Source: Patescibacteria group bacterium
GTDB lineage: Bacteria > Patescibacteriota > Minisyncoccia > Phycocordibacterales > UBA9973
Direction: 5' to 3'
Assembly (NCBI GenBank): GCA_019750345.1
Contig: JAIEON010000052.1
Coordinates: 1-5,847, forward strand
DNA: 5,847 nucleotides
The position numbers and the translations under genes are program-made. The notes below the pieces were generated by a model. That model ran no database searches. It was given only the letters and a program-made list of their open reading frames with translations, and had not been told where the DNA came from. This document shows positions 1-5,338 of this stretch, piece after piece. Every line of letters starts with the position of its first letter. The first letter of the stretch is position 1.

Positions 1-1206
1 CGTATCGTTCCTTTTGCTAACAACATTTACAACCTCGAAGGGGGAACACATATCACAGGATTCAAAATGGCACTTACTCGCTTGCTTAATACGTATGCCA
101 AAAAGAATAATATCGTTAAAGAAGCAGATGGTGCATTCTCAGGAGACGACGTACTTGAAGGTCTTACAGTAGTGGTTTCAGTGAAGCTTGCTGAAATTCA
201 ATTCGAAGGTCAGACCAAAGGAAAGCTTGGTAGTACAGAAGCTCAAGGTGCGACAGCAAGTGTCTTTGGTGAGGCATTCGGTACATTCCTCGAAGAACAT
301 CCTGATGAAGCAAAAGCTATCATTATGAAAGTACTCCTCGCACTCCGTGCTCGCAAGGCAGCAAAGGCAGCAAAGGATAATATCTTACGTAAAGGTGCGC
401 TCGAAGGAATGACACTCCCTGGTAAGCTTGCCGACTGTCAGACCAAGGACGCTTCAGAGAGTGAGCTCTTTATTGTTGAGGGAGACTCTGCGGGTGGTAC
501 AGCAAAGATGGGGCGTGATCGTCGCACACAAGCTATATTGCCACTTCGCGGTAAGATTTTGAACGTGGAACGTGCACGACTCGACCGTATGCTTGGTAGT
601 CAAGAAATCAAAAACCTGGTGATCGCTATGGGTACCTCTATTGGAGACACATTTGATCTCGAAAAAATGCGCTATCACAAGATAGTGCTTGCAACCGACG
701 CGGATACTGACGGAGGTCACATTCGTACGTTGATTCTTACACTGTTCTATCGCTACTTCCGCGAAGTAATCGATGCGGGGTATGTCTATGTTGCACAGCC
801 ACCACTCTACAAAATCAAAAAAGGGAAAGAGCTTTTTTATGCGTACAATGATTCTGAAAAAGAGATGGTTCTCAAAACTATGGGTGGCGGTGTAGCAGCA
901 GAAATTATTCCTGAAGAAGATGGAGAGGTAGGTATTTCTGATGACGAAGAAGAGGGTGAAGGAGAAGAAGTTAAGAAAAAGCGCGAAACCAAGATCACTA
1001 TTCAACGATACAAAGGTCTCGGTGAAATGAACTCAGACGAACTCTGGGAAACAACTATGGACCCTGCTCGTCGTGTGATGAAGCAAATCACGATCGAAGA
1101 CGCGATCGAGGCAGACAATATCTTCGACGTCCTCATGGGTTCTGAAGTTGCTCCTCGCAAATCATTCATTCAATCCAACGCAAAACTCGCAAATCTCGAT
1201 ATCTAA
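1..1206 (+). CDS. gyrB: DNA gyrase subunit B, C-terminal part (5' end outside window)
   Basis: GyrB is the ATPase subunit of DNA gyrase (A2B2), which introduces negative supercoils in the nucleoid. The open frame runs from base 1 (codon CGT) to TAA at 1204-1206, giving 401 residues; the GHKL ATPase domain and the start lie upstream. The fragment opens in the transducer domain with EGGTHITGF and ALTRLLNTYA. The Toprim domain follows, with EGDSAGG (catalytic Glu at fragment residue 160) and the metal-binding DADTDG (Asp 233, 235, 237) followed by GHIRTL. The tail has QRYKGLGEMN (from residue 335) and LWETTMDP, which favour GyrB over ParE. The large insert found in E. coli GyrB is absent. Instead, at about residues 304-330, there is a short insert very rich in Glu/Asp and ending in Lys/Arg. 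Identity is secure; only the gyrase versus topoisomerase IV choice carries slight doubt. Confidence 0.97.
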   Translation, partial: RIVPFANNIYNLEGGTHITGFKMALTRLLNTYAKKNNIVKEADGAFSGDDVLEGLTVVVSVKLAEIQFEGQTKGKLGSTEAQGATASVFGEAFGTFLEEHPDEAKAIIMKVLLALRARKAAKAAKDNILRKGALEGMTLPGKLADCQTKDASESELFIVEGDSAGGTAKMGRDRRTQAILPLRGKILNVERARLDRMLGSQEIKNLVIAMGTSIGDTFDLEKMRYHKIVLATDADTDGGHIRTLILTLFYRYFREVIDAGYVYVAQPPLYKIKKGKELFYAYNDSEKEMVLKTMGGGVAAEIIPEEDGEVGISDDEEEGEGEEVKKKRETKITIQRYKGLGEMNSDELWETTMDPARRVMKQITIEDAIEADNIFDVLMGSEVAPRKSFIQSNAKLANLDI

Positions 1207-1234
1207 AAAACACCACTAAACAGTGGTGTTTTTT
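1205..1234. terminator. Bidirectional intrinsic terminator between gyrB and the convergent small ORF
   Basis: CACCACT (1211-1217) pairs perfectly with AGTGGTG (1222-1228) around an AAAC loop. Six A's precede the stem and six T's follow it, so either strand reads as a 7-bp hairpin followed by a U-tract. The gyrB stop codon TAA (1204-1206) overlaps the leading A-tract. The element can end gyrB transcription on + and the thrS/small-ORF transcript on -, whose last stop codon is at 1247-1249. Confidence 0.9.
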
Positions 1235-1246
1235 AGTCTTGAACTA

Positions 1247-1435
1247 TTAGAGAGAATTTTTGATAAGAGACTTGAGATCGTTTACAGTCTGTTCTTTTTG
1301 TTGTGCGAGAGTAGACCAAAAAGTTTTTTCTTCGTCAGACACTGCTTCTGCAAGATAGGTATTTTTGATGCGCCAGAGACTCTTTGACTCTTGAGTCATC
1401 TGATTCATAAGGTTGTACGTTGTATTGTTTTCCAT
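1247..1435 (-). CDS. Small conserved-looking protein of unknown function (62 aa)
   Basis: I cannot assign a function. The 62-residue product begins MENNTTYNLM and ends SLIKNSL. It has no Cys, no signal peptide and no membrane segment. Its composition (many Glu, Lys, Gln, Leu; no Pro or Gly) suggests two or three amphipathic helices, with Trp21 and Trp40 as possible core residues. Short helical proteins of this style are, as I recall, common hypotheticals in Parcubacteria, but I cannot verify homology here. The gene starts 21 bp after the thrS stop on the same strand and ends just before the bidirectional terminator, so it is probably the last gene of a thrS transcript. No other gene covers these bases, which supports it being real. 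There is no Shine-Dalgarno; a TATACT hexamer sits 6 nt before ATG. Stop is TAA. Confidence 0.72.
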   Translation of the reverse strand: MENNTTYNLMNQMTQESKSLWRIKNTYLAEAVSDEEKTFWSTLAQQKEQTVNDLKSLIKNSL

Positions 1436-1441
1436 AAATAT

Positions 1442-1447
1442 AGTATA
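1442..1447 (-). promoter_or_regulatory. TATACT hexamer 6 nt before the small-ORF start (possible -10)
   Basis: On the minus strand the order is TATACT, six bases (ATATTT), then ATG at 1435. This could be a -10 element giving a leaderless mRNA that starts at or near the ATG. I see no -35 match at the right spacing, and AT-rich intergenic DNA produces such hexamers by chance. Similar hexamers before thrS, rpmF and nusB are the reason to list it. Confidence 0.35.
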
Positions 1448-1456
1448 TACGAATTA

Positions 1457-3205
1457 TTATAAATCTTTACGGTTTTTGATTTCGTTTGTGATACGAACGA
1501 TGAAATCTTCAATACTGATACCCTCAAGTTTGAGATCGTTGCGACCTTCAACAGTGAGAGTATTGCTTTCAATTTCTTTATTACCAACAACTATTTGGTA
1601 GGGAATCTTTTCAGTTTTTGAAGCGCGAATACGTTTGCCGAGACTATCATCTGCAAACCATTTTGTTCTAATACCTGCCGCTATAAGTTTGTTTTGTACT
1701 CCTTTCGCATAATCTGCCTGCGCATCTGATACAGGAAGGAGAGCAACCTGAACAGGAGAGAGCCAAGTAGGAAATGCTCCGGCGAAGTGTTCAATCATCA
1801 CGCCCATGAAGCGCTCAAGTGAACCACTGATAGCACGATGAATAACCACTGGACGTTCTTTTTCACCTTTTTCATTAGTGAACTCTAATTCAAAACGATT
1901 TGGGAGATTGAAGTCGCACTGAATTGTTGCGAGTTGCCATTCACGTCCGATAGCATCCTTGAACATGAAGTCGAGCTTTGGTCCGTAGAATGCAGCTTCG
2001 TCTTTTGCTGGGGTGTAAGGAAGATTTTCTTCAATACATACTGTAGTGAGCGCTTGTTCAGCTGTCTGCCAGACTTCGTCACTCCCGAGGTATTTTGAAG
2101 TATCATCGCCACGTAGTGAAAGACGTACCCAATACCCATCCATCATTCCCATAGTTGTGTAGAATGATTTAATAATAGAAACGATAGTTTTGATTTCTTC
2201 TCCAATTTGAGATTCACGACAGAAGAGGTGACCATCGTCTTGTGTGATAGATCGAACACGAGTCAGTCCTCCAAGTTGCCCCGTTTTTTCATCACGGTAG
2301 ACAGTTGCAGGTTCAAAATATCGCACCGGCATGTCGCGGTAGGAGAATTGATTGTCCGCAAAGATCTGCATATGGTGTGGGCAATTCATTGGCTTCATGA
2401 TAAATGCTTCATCTTTTCCTTGTACACGAAATAGTTCATCACCGAATTTTGCGGCGTGACCTGATGTTTCGTATAGCGCCTCTTTTGCAATGTGAGGAGT
2501 CCAGACGCGTGAGTATCCTTTTGTTGAATGAAGTTCCCAGAGATAATCTTCGATCGCTTTACGAACAATCATGCCGTTGGGCTGGAAGAGGGGGAGTCCT
2601 GCGCCAACAAGATCAGAGGTAGTAAAGAGTTTGAGTTCTTTGCCAAGTTTTCTATGGTCGCGCTTCTTTGCTTCCTCCTGTTGCCATTCGTATGTTTCAA
2701 GATCAGTCTTTGAGTCAAACGCCAAACCATACACACGGGTAAGCATTTTATTCTTTTCATCTCCGCGCCAGTATGCTCCGGCAACACGATCAAGTTTGAA
2801 ACTTTCTGTGTCGATGACACTCAAGTCATCAGTGTGTCCGCCACGGCAAAGGTCAGTAAATGCACTGGCGCCTTCTCCCATAGTATAGAGAGTAATAGTC
2901 TCGCCACGTTCTGCGATTTCGTTAATGAGTTCTTCTTTAAATTGATTGCCTTTGAAGTAAGCGAGCGCCTCATCTTTAGTTACTTCTTTATGAGTTACTG
3001 TTTTCCAAGAGGGGAGAATATCGCGCATTTTTGCTTCGATTGTTGGAAGATCGTTCGCACTAATAGGAGTAGTGAACAATACGTCATAGTAGAATCCCGT
3101 TTCGATAGCCGGGCCCAGCGTGAGCTGTGCATCAGGATAAAGCTCCATAACAGCCGCACCAAGAAGGTGGGCAAGGGAATGACGGGTGTGTTCTCTGTTT
3201 TTCAT
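1457..3205 (-). CDS. thrS: Threonyl-tRNA synthetase lacking the N-terminal TGS domain
   Basis: This cytoplasmic class II enzyme charges tRNA-Thr and hydrolyses mischarged Ser-tRNA-Thr. The 582 residues begin directly in the editing domain: HSLAH (9-13) and DLCRGGH (118-124) supply the His, His, Cys, His set of the editing site. The catalytic core (about 190-480) has MNCPHH (Cys275), motif 2 from YRDEKTGQ (303-310) to TQDDGHLF (321-328, His326), and motif 3 HRAISGSLERF (456-466). Cys275, His326 and His456 match the active-site zinc ligands. The anticodon-binding domain fills about 485-582, with GKRIRASK. It is about 60 residues shorter than E. coli ThrRS (642), and the missing part is the N-terminal TGS domain. 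An in-frame TAG (3206-3208) lies immediately before ATG, so no extension is possible. There is no Shine-Dalgarno. The small ORF follows after 21 bp. Identity is certain. Confidence 0.97.
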   Translation of the reverse strand: MKNREHTRHSLAHLLGAAVMELYPDAQLTLGPAIETGFYYDVLFTTPISANDLPTIEAKMRDILPSWKTVTHKEVTKDEALAYFKGNQFKEELINEIAERGETITLYTMGEGASAFTDLCRGGHTDDLSVIDTESFKLDRVAGAYWRGDEKNKMLTRVYGLAFDSKTDLETYEWQQEEAKKRDHRKLGKELKLFTTSDLVGAGLPLFQPNGMIVRKAIEDYLWELHSTKGYSRVWTPHIAKEALYETSGHAAKFGDELFRVQGKDEAFIMKPMNCPHHMQIFADNQFSYRDMPVRYFEPATVYRDEKTGQLGGLTRVRSITQDDGHLFCRESQIGEEIKTIVSIIKSFYTTMGMMDGYWVRLSLRGDDTSKYLGSDEVWQTAEQALTTVCIEENLPYTPAKDEAAFYGPKLDFMFKDAIGREWQLATIQCDFNLPNRFELEFTNEKGEKERPVVIHRAISGSLERFMGVMIEHFAGAFPTWLSPVQVALLPVSDAQADYAKGVQNKLIAAGIRTKWFADDSLGKRIRASKTEKIPYQIVVGNKEIESNTLTVEGRNDLKLEGISIEDFIVRITNEIKNRKDL

Positions 3206-3211
3206 CTAAAA

Positions 3212-3220
3212 ACTATAGCA
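3212..3220 (-). promoter_or_regulatory. Extended -10 promoter for thrS, probably giving a leaderless mRNA
   Basis: The minus strand reads TGCTATAGT, an extended -10 (TG-n-TATAGT), followed by six bases (TTTTAG) and then ATG at 3205. Transcription starting about 7 nt after the -10 would begin at the A of ATG. A TTGACC lies upstream (3227-3232) but only 9 bp away, too close for a normal -35. The site lies just downstream of the terminator of the Nudix-like gene, where a new promoter is needed. Confidence 0.6.
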
Positions 3221-3230
3221 TTAAAGGGTC

Positions 3231-3270
3231 AAAAAGAAAAAGAGCACTCAATATAATAATTGAGCACTCT
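3231..3270 (-). terminator. Intrinsic terminator of the Nudix-like gene
   Basis: In minus-strand RNA the arms AGAGUGCUCAAU and AUUGAGUGCUCU form a 12-bp stem with a 6-nt loop, followed by UUUUCUUUUU. Two pairs are U-G and G-U wobbles. On the plus strand the same positions would be C-A and A-C mismatches and the T-tract would be missing, so the element works on the minus strand. It ends the gene at 3300-3959 and insulates thrS from it. Confidence 0.85.
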
Positions 3271-3299
3271 TGTTTGTACAGTTAAGTAGTAATGATTTA

Positions 3300-3959
3300 C
3301 TATCCTTTAGGATACCAATCTTTTACTACGAGGTTCATTGTTCCTAGAGCAAAATGCATACTAAAATTTTTTACCTTTTCAATAAAAGGACGAAATCCAA
3401 TTCCTTGATCATAGGTCATATGAGCTAAGCCAGATTGTGAATCTTTAGATTGCATGTCTTTGATAGATATTCTATCTACGCTTTCGATACATGCTTCACT
3501 TGGCTCTCCTCGTTTGACAGCATCTTTAGCGGTAAGAAAAGCTTTGAAATGACGTACTGATTCTATAGTGCTAGTTGTTTCTACAACTCGCGTCACCTCC
3601 CATCCTCCTTCAGCAACGTAACCTGTTTCGCTAAATAGTTCTCTGTTTGCTGCTCCGTAGATATCTTTATCTTCGGAATTCATACTTCCAGCCGGAACTT
3701 TTTTTACTCGGTATCCTCCTCCAAAATCTTGCCATTCGGTAATTCTCAGCATTTCTGGAGATTGTAATACTTGACCATCGACACTTTTATCGAAGGGGAC
3801 ATAGAGTATCACTGCAACAGTTATACCAAGTTCGTTTATTGTCCCTGGCTTTGGTCTCAGAGTTTTTATCAGTTCTTCTTCTTGCGTTATATCCTGCAAA
3901 ATTCGTGTGTACGTTCTCTGATGAGAAGTCGGGAAAGTAGTGTGTGTTTGAGTTTCCAT
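3300..3959 (-). CDS. Nudix-like hydrolase with a degenerate Nudix box (219 aa)
   Basis: Nudix enzymes cleave nucleoside diphosphates linked to another moiety. Around residues 89-114 the protein has PAGSM, then AANRELFSETGY, resembling the box of ADP-ribose or sugar-nucleotide pyrophosphatases (PAG...AAREL.EETG). The box is imperfect: the first Glu of the EExG pair is Ser110 (Glu111 is kept), and the acidic residues after Gly91 (Glu96, Asp97) are out of register with GX5EX7RE, as if one residue were inserted. Residues 1-40 are hydrophilic, and 44-54 (LGITVAVILYV) look like the first core strand of the fold. Activity may therefore be altered or lost. The gene has its own near-consensus promoter, a 45-nt leader and its own terminator. 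Five of its first six Ile codons are ATA, against 2 of 30 in the gyrB fragment, which suggests a different origin. Nudix fold likely; substrate unknown. Confidence 0.78.
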   Translation of the reverse strand: METQTHTTFPTSHQRTYTRILQDITQEEELIKTLRPKPGTINELGITVAVILYVPFDKSVDGQVLQSPEMLRITEWQDFGGGYRVKKVPAGSMNSEDKDIYGAANRELFSETGYVAEGGWEVTRVVETTSTIESVRHFKAFLTAKDAVKRGEPSEACIESVDRISIKDMQSKDSQSGLAHMTYDQGIGFRPFIEKVKNFSMHFALGTMNLVVKDWYPKG

Positions 3960-3980
3960 ACTCTATTTAATTTTTTCAAC

Positions 3981-3996
3981 GGTGCTGAATTGCACC
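3981..3996 (-). other. Small hairpin in the leader of the Nudix-like gene
   Basis: GGTGC (3992-3996 read on minus) and GCACC (3981-3985 read on minus) form a 5-bp stem around a 6-nt loop. It lies between the predicted transcription start near 4004 and the ATG at 3959. No U-tract follows on either strand, so it is not a terminator. It might affect mRNA stability or translation, or be chance. Confidence 0.35.
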
Positions 3997-4010
3997 AACG
4001 ATTTGATAGT

Positions 4011-4038
4011 ATTATATCATTTACAATCAAAAAGTCAA
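4011..4038 (-). promoter_or_regulatory. Near-consensus sigma70-type promoter of the Nudix-like gene
   Basis: On the minus strand TTGACT (4038-4033) is followed after 16 bp by TATAAT (4016-4011). The -10 is also extended, reading TGATATAAT. Predicted transcription start is near 4004, giving a leader of about 45 nt. It is the strongest promoter visible in the window and the only one with both boxes close to consensus. The leader has no clear Shine-Dalgarno; an AGAG lies only one base before ATG, too close to serve well. Confidence 0.8.
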
Positions 4039-4104
4039 TAGTACTCAAGGGTCTCGAAATAAAAGGGTAGTAGGGCATTTTACTTTTTTAACAGTCTGTA
4101 GTAC

Positions 4105-4110
4105 TATAGT
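4105..4110 (+). promoter_or_regulatory. -10 element (TATAGT) of rpmF, probably leaderless
   Basis: TATAGT is followed by CCGAT and then the rpmF ATG at 4116, so a start 6-7 nt downstream of the -10 falls at the ATG. No convincing -35 is seen: TTTACT at 4079-4084 is 20 bp away. The hexamer is identical to that before thrS. It diverges from the Nudix-like gene's promoter, whose -35 is about 70 bp away. Confidence 0.5.
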
Positions 4111-4115
4111 CCGAT

Positions 4116-4322
4116 ATGGTAGTTCGAATGAGACACACACGTGCGCATACGGCAAATCGCCGATCGCACCATGCATTAAAAGACCCTGCGCTAAGTAAGG
4201 ACAATGATGGCACTATGCACATCCGTCACCGCGCTAGTCTTGATGGCATGTACAAAGGTAAAAGCGTAATCGGTGATCCTGTTAAAAAGGTCCAGAAGAA
4301 ACAAGCTAAATCTGCTAAATAA
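4116..4322 (+). CDS. rpmF: 50S ribosomal protein bL32, cysteine-free form
   Basis: bL32 is a small basic protein of the large ribosomal subunit. The 68-residue product starts MVVRMRHTR, followed by NRRSHHAL (14-21) and MHIRHRASLDG (34-44), which match the bL32 core; the C-terminus is Lys-rich (KKVQKKQAKSAK). The four zinc-binding Cys of the zinc-ribbon form are absent: the first pair is replaced by KDNDG and the second by SLDG, as in the zinc-independent form known from E. coli. The start at 4116 is fixed by an in-frame TAG at 4107-4109 and matches family N-termini. There is no Shine-Dalgarno. The stop TAA lies 15 bp before nusB, so the two are probably co-transcribed. Confidence 0.93.
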   Translation: MVVRMRHTRAHTANRRSHHALKDPALSKDNDGTMHIRHRASLDGMYKGKSVIGDPVKKVQKKQAKSAK

Positions 4323-4324
4323 TA

Positions 4325-4330
4325 TATACT
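4325..4330 (+). promoter_or_regulatory. TATACT hexamer 7 nt before the nusB start (possible -10)
   Basis: In the 15-bp gap between rpmF and nusB, TATACT is followed by ATTACTT and the ATG at 4338. It may be an internal -10 giving a leaderless nusB mRNA, as suggested for thrS and rpmF. There is no -35 match at the right spacing inside rpmF, and read-through from rpmF is equally possible. Confidence 0.3.
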
Positions 4331-4337
4331 ATTACTT

Positions 4338-5252
4338 ATGGCAAACCGGCACCTCTCGAGGTCAATTGTTCTTCAATCACTGTTCGAATGGGATTTCTCA
4401 GGTAAACCTGAGGATCTTAAGCTTGTGATTGATAGAGACATTGCAGAGTTTGCTCCTGGTCATAACGATAATGCGTTTATTTATGAGCTCGCAGAAACAG
4501 TTCAGCGCAAGCAGACTGTTATTGATGACATCATCCAAAAGGCCGCACCTGAGTGGCCACTCGAAAAGATTTCAAATGTAGACCGTAACGTCCTTCGTAT
4601 GGGACTTGCGGAACTTTTATTTGGTGACCGTGAACAAGTTCCTCCAAAAGTTGCAATCAATGAAGCAATCGAGCTCGCCAAAACATTTGGTGGAGAAAAC
4701 AGTGGTAAATTTGTCAACGGTGTTCTCGGTGCGGTCTATAAAGAAATTGGTGAACCTGGTAAAGAACAAATCAGTGTATCGCGCGCAAAACAAAATCCTG
4801 TAATGACCGAAGAAGATCTCTCAAAGATTCCTATTGAACACAAAGCCGGTGCTGTGGTGTATGCCAAGCATGATGGAGTTATCTATGTCGCTTTGGTACA
4901 TGATGTATTTGGATACTGGACTCTTTCTAAAGGAGGTGTTGAAGAAGGTGAGAGTATTGAAGAAGCAGCCGTACGAGAAATCAAAGAAGAAATCGGGCTT
5001 GATATTACTGTGTCAGAAAAACTCGGCGAAATCGAATATATTGCGTATCCACCAGGTATCGGAAAGGTTCGCAAGCAAGTAACATTCTTCCTCGGAAAGA
5101 GTGAGTATCAAGAATTGGTTCTCGAAAAGGGAAGTGGTGGACTAGATCGTGCTTCTTGGTTCCAATTACATGAAGTAGTTGACCTCACCGTATATGATGA
5201 TATATTGCCATTGATCGCAAAAGCGATCGAACACATTACTAAGACAGACTAG
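4338..5252 (+). CDS. nusB: NusB antitermination factor fused to a C-terminal Nudix hydrolase domain (304 aa)
   Basis: NusB with NusE (uS10) binds boxA RNA and helps RNA polymerase through rRNA operons. Residues 1 to about 137 are NusB: RHLSRSIVLQSLFEWDF near the start, VDRNVLRMGLAEL (81-93), AINEAIELAKTFGGE (106-120) and KFVNGVLGAV (124-133), the usual end of the family. A hydrophilic linker (about 138-167) leads to a Nudix domain (about 168-300). Its box, residues 199-221, fits GX5EX7REUXEEXGU exactly (Gly199, Glu205, Arg213, Glu214, Glu217, Glu218, Gly220), so it is probably active; WTLSKGG before the box recalls Ap4A-hydrolase-like members. Typical NusB is 130-170 residues. The frame is uninterrupted across the joint. 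The gene follows rpmF by 15 bp with no Shine-Dalgarno and precedes rnc by 86 bp. Both domains are certain; the link between their functions is unknown. Confidence 0.95.
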   Translation: MANRHLSRSIVLQSLFEWDFSGKPEDLKLVIDRDIAEFAPGHNDNAFIYELAETVQRKQTVIDDIIQKAAPEWPLEKISNVDRNVLRMGLAELLFGDREQVPPKVAINEAIELAKTFGGENSGKFVNGVLGAVYKEIGEPGKEQISVSRAKQNPVMTEEDLSKIPIEHKAGAVVYAKHDGVIYVALVHDVFGYWTLSKGGVEEGESIEEAAVREIKEEIGLDITVSEKLGEIEYIAYPPGIGKVRKQVTFFLGKSEYQELVLEKGSGGLDRASWFQLHEVVDLTVYDDILPLIAKAIEHITKTD

Positions 5253-5338
5253 GTTTTAGCTTATAGGTTACAGCATATAACAGCTGGTAGTTTATAACTT
5301 GAATCCTACTAGCCCGCAGGCTATACCCCACACTATAT
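5253..5338 (+). other. Intergenic spacer with imperfect hairpins between nusB and rnc
   Basis: This 86-bp spacer contains a direct ACAGC repeat of period 10 (5270 and 5280). It also has an interrupted dyad pairing TTATA (5261-5265) with TATAA (5293-5297) and CAGC (5271-5274) with GCTG (5283-5286). A clean hairpin follows, TAGCC (5310-5314) with GGCTA (5319-5323) around CGCA. No T-tract follows either structure, so neither is a standard terminator. They may be RNA processing sites, a degenerate intergenic repeat, or chance. Confidence 0.35.
5299..5327 (+). promoter_or_regulatory. Possible promoter for rnc
   Basis: TTGAAT (5299-5304) and TATACC (5322-5327) are separated by 17 bp. The start would fall near 5334, about 5 nt before the ATG at 5339, so the mRNA would be nearly leaderless. 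Each box matches consensus at only four of six positions, and the -10 overlaps the second arm of the TAGCC/GGCTA hairpin. Weak call. Confidence 0.3.

Noticed and set aside
454..1005. 183-codon open frame on the minus strand inside gyrB
   Set aside because: It lies wholly opposite the conserved GyrB Toprim domain; its Phe/Cys-rich product looks like an antisense translation and has no domain.
3227..3232. TTGACC as a -35 box for thrS
   Set aside because: It is only 9 bp from the TATAGT -10, too short for sigma70-type spacing; the extended -10 is the better explanation.
2834..3256. 140-codon plus-strand frame across the thrS 5' end and the terminator
   Set aside because: It overlaps the conserved ThrRS editing domain and runs into the Nudix-gene terminator; the product has no recognisable features.
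3771..4070. 99-codon plus-strand frame opposite the Nudix-like gene start
   Set aside because: It covers the N-terminus, leader and promoter of the minus-strand gene, and its composition looks random.
5310..5323. TAGCC/GGCTA hairpin as a nusB terminator
   Set aside because: The stem is only 5 bp and is followed by TACCCC, not a T-tract.
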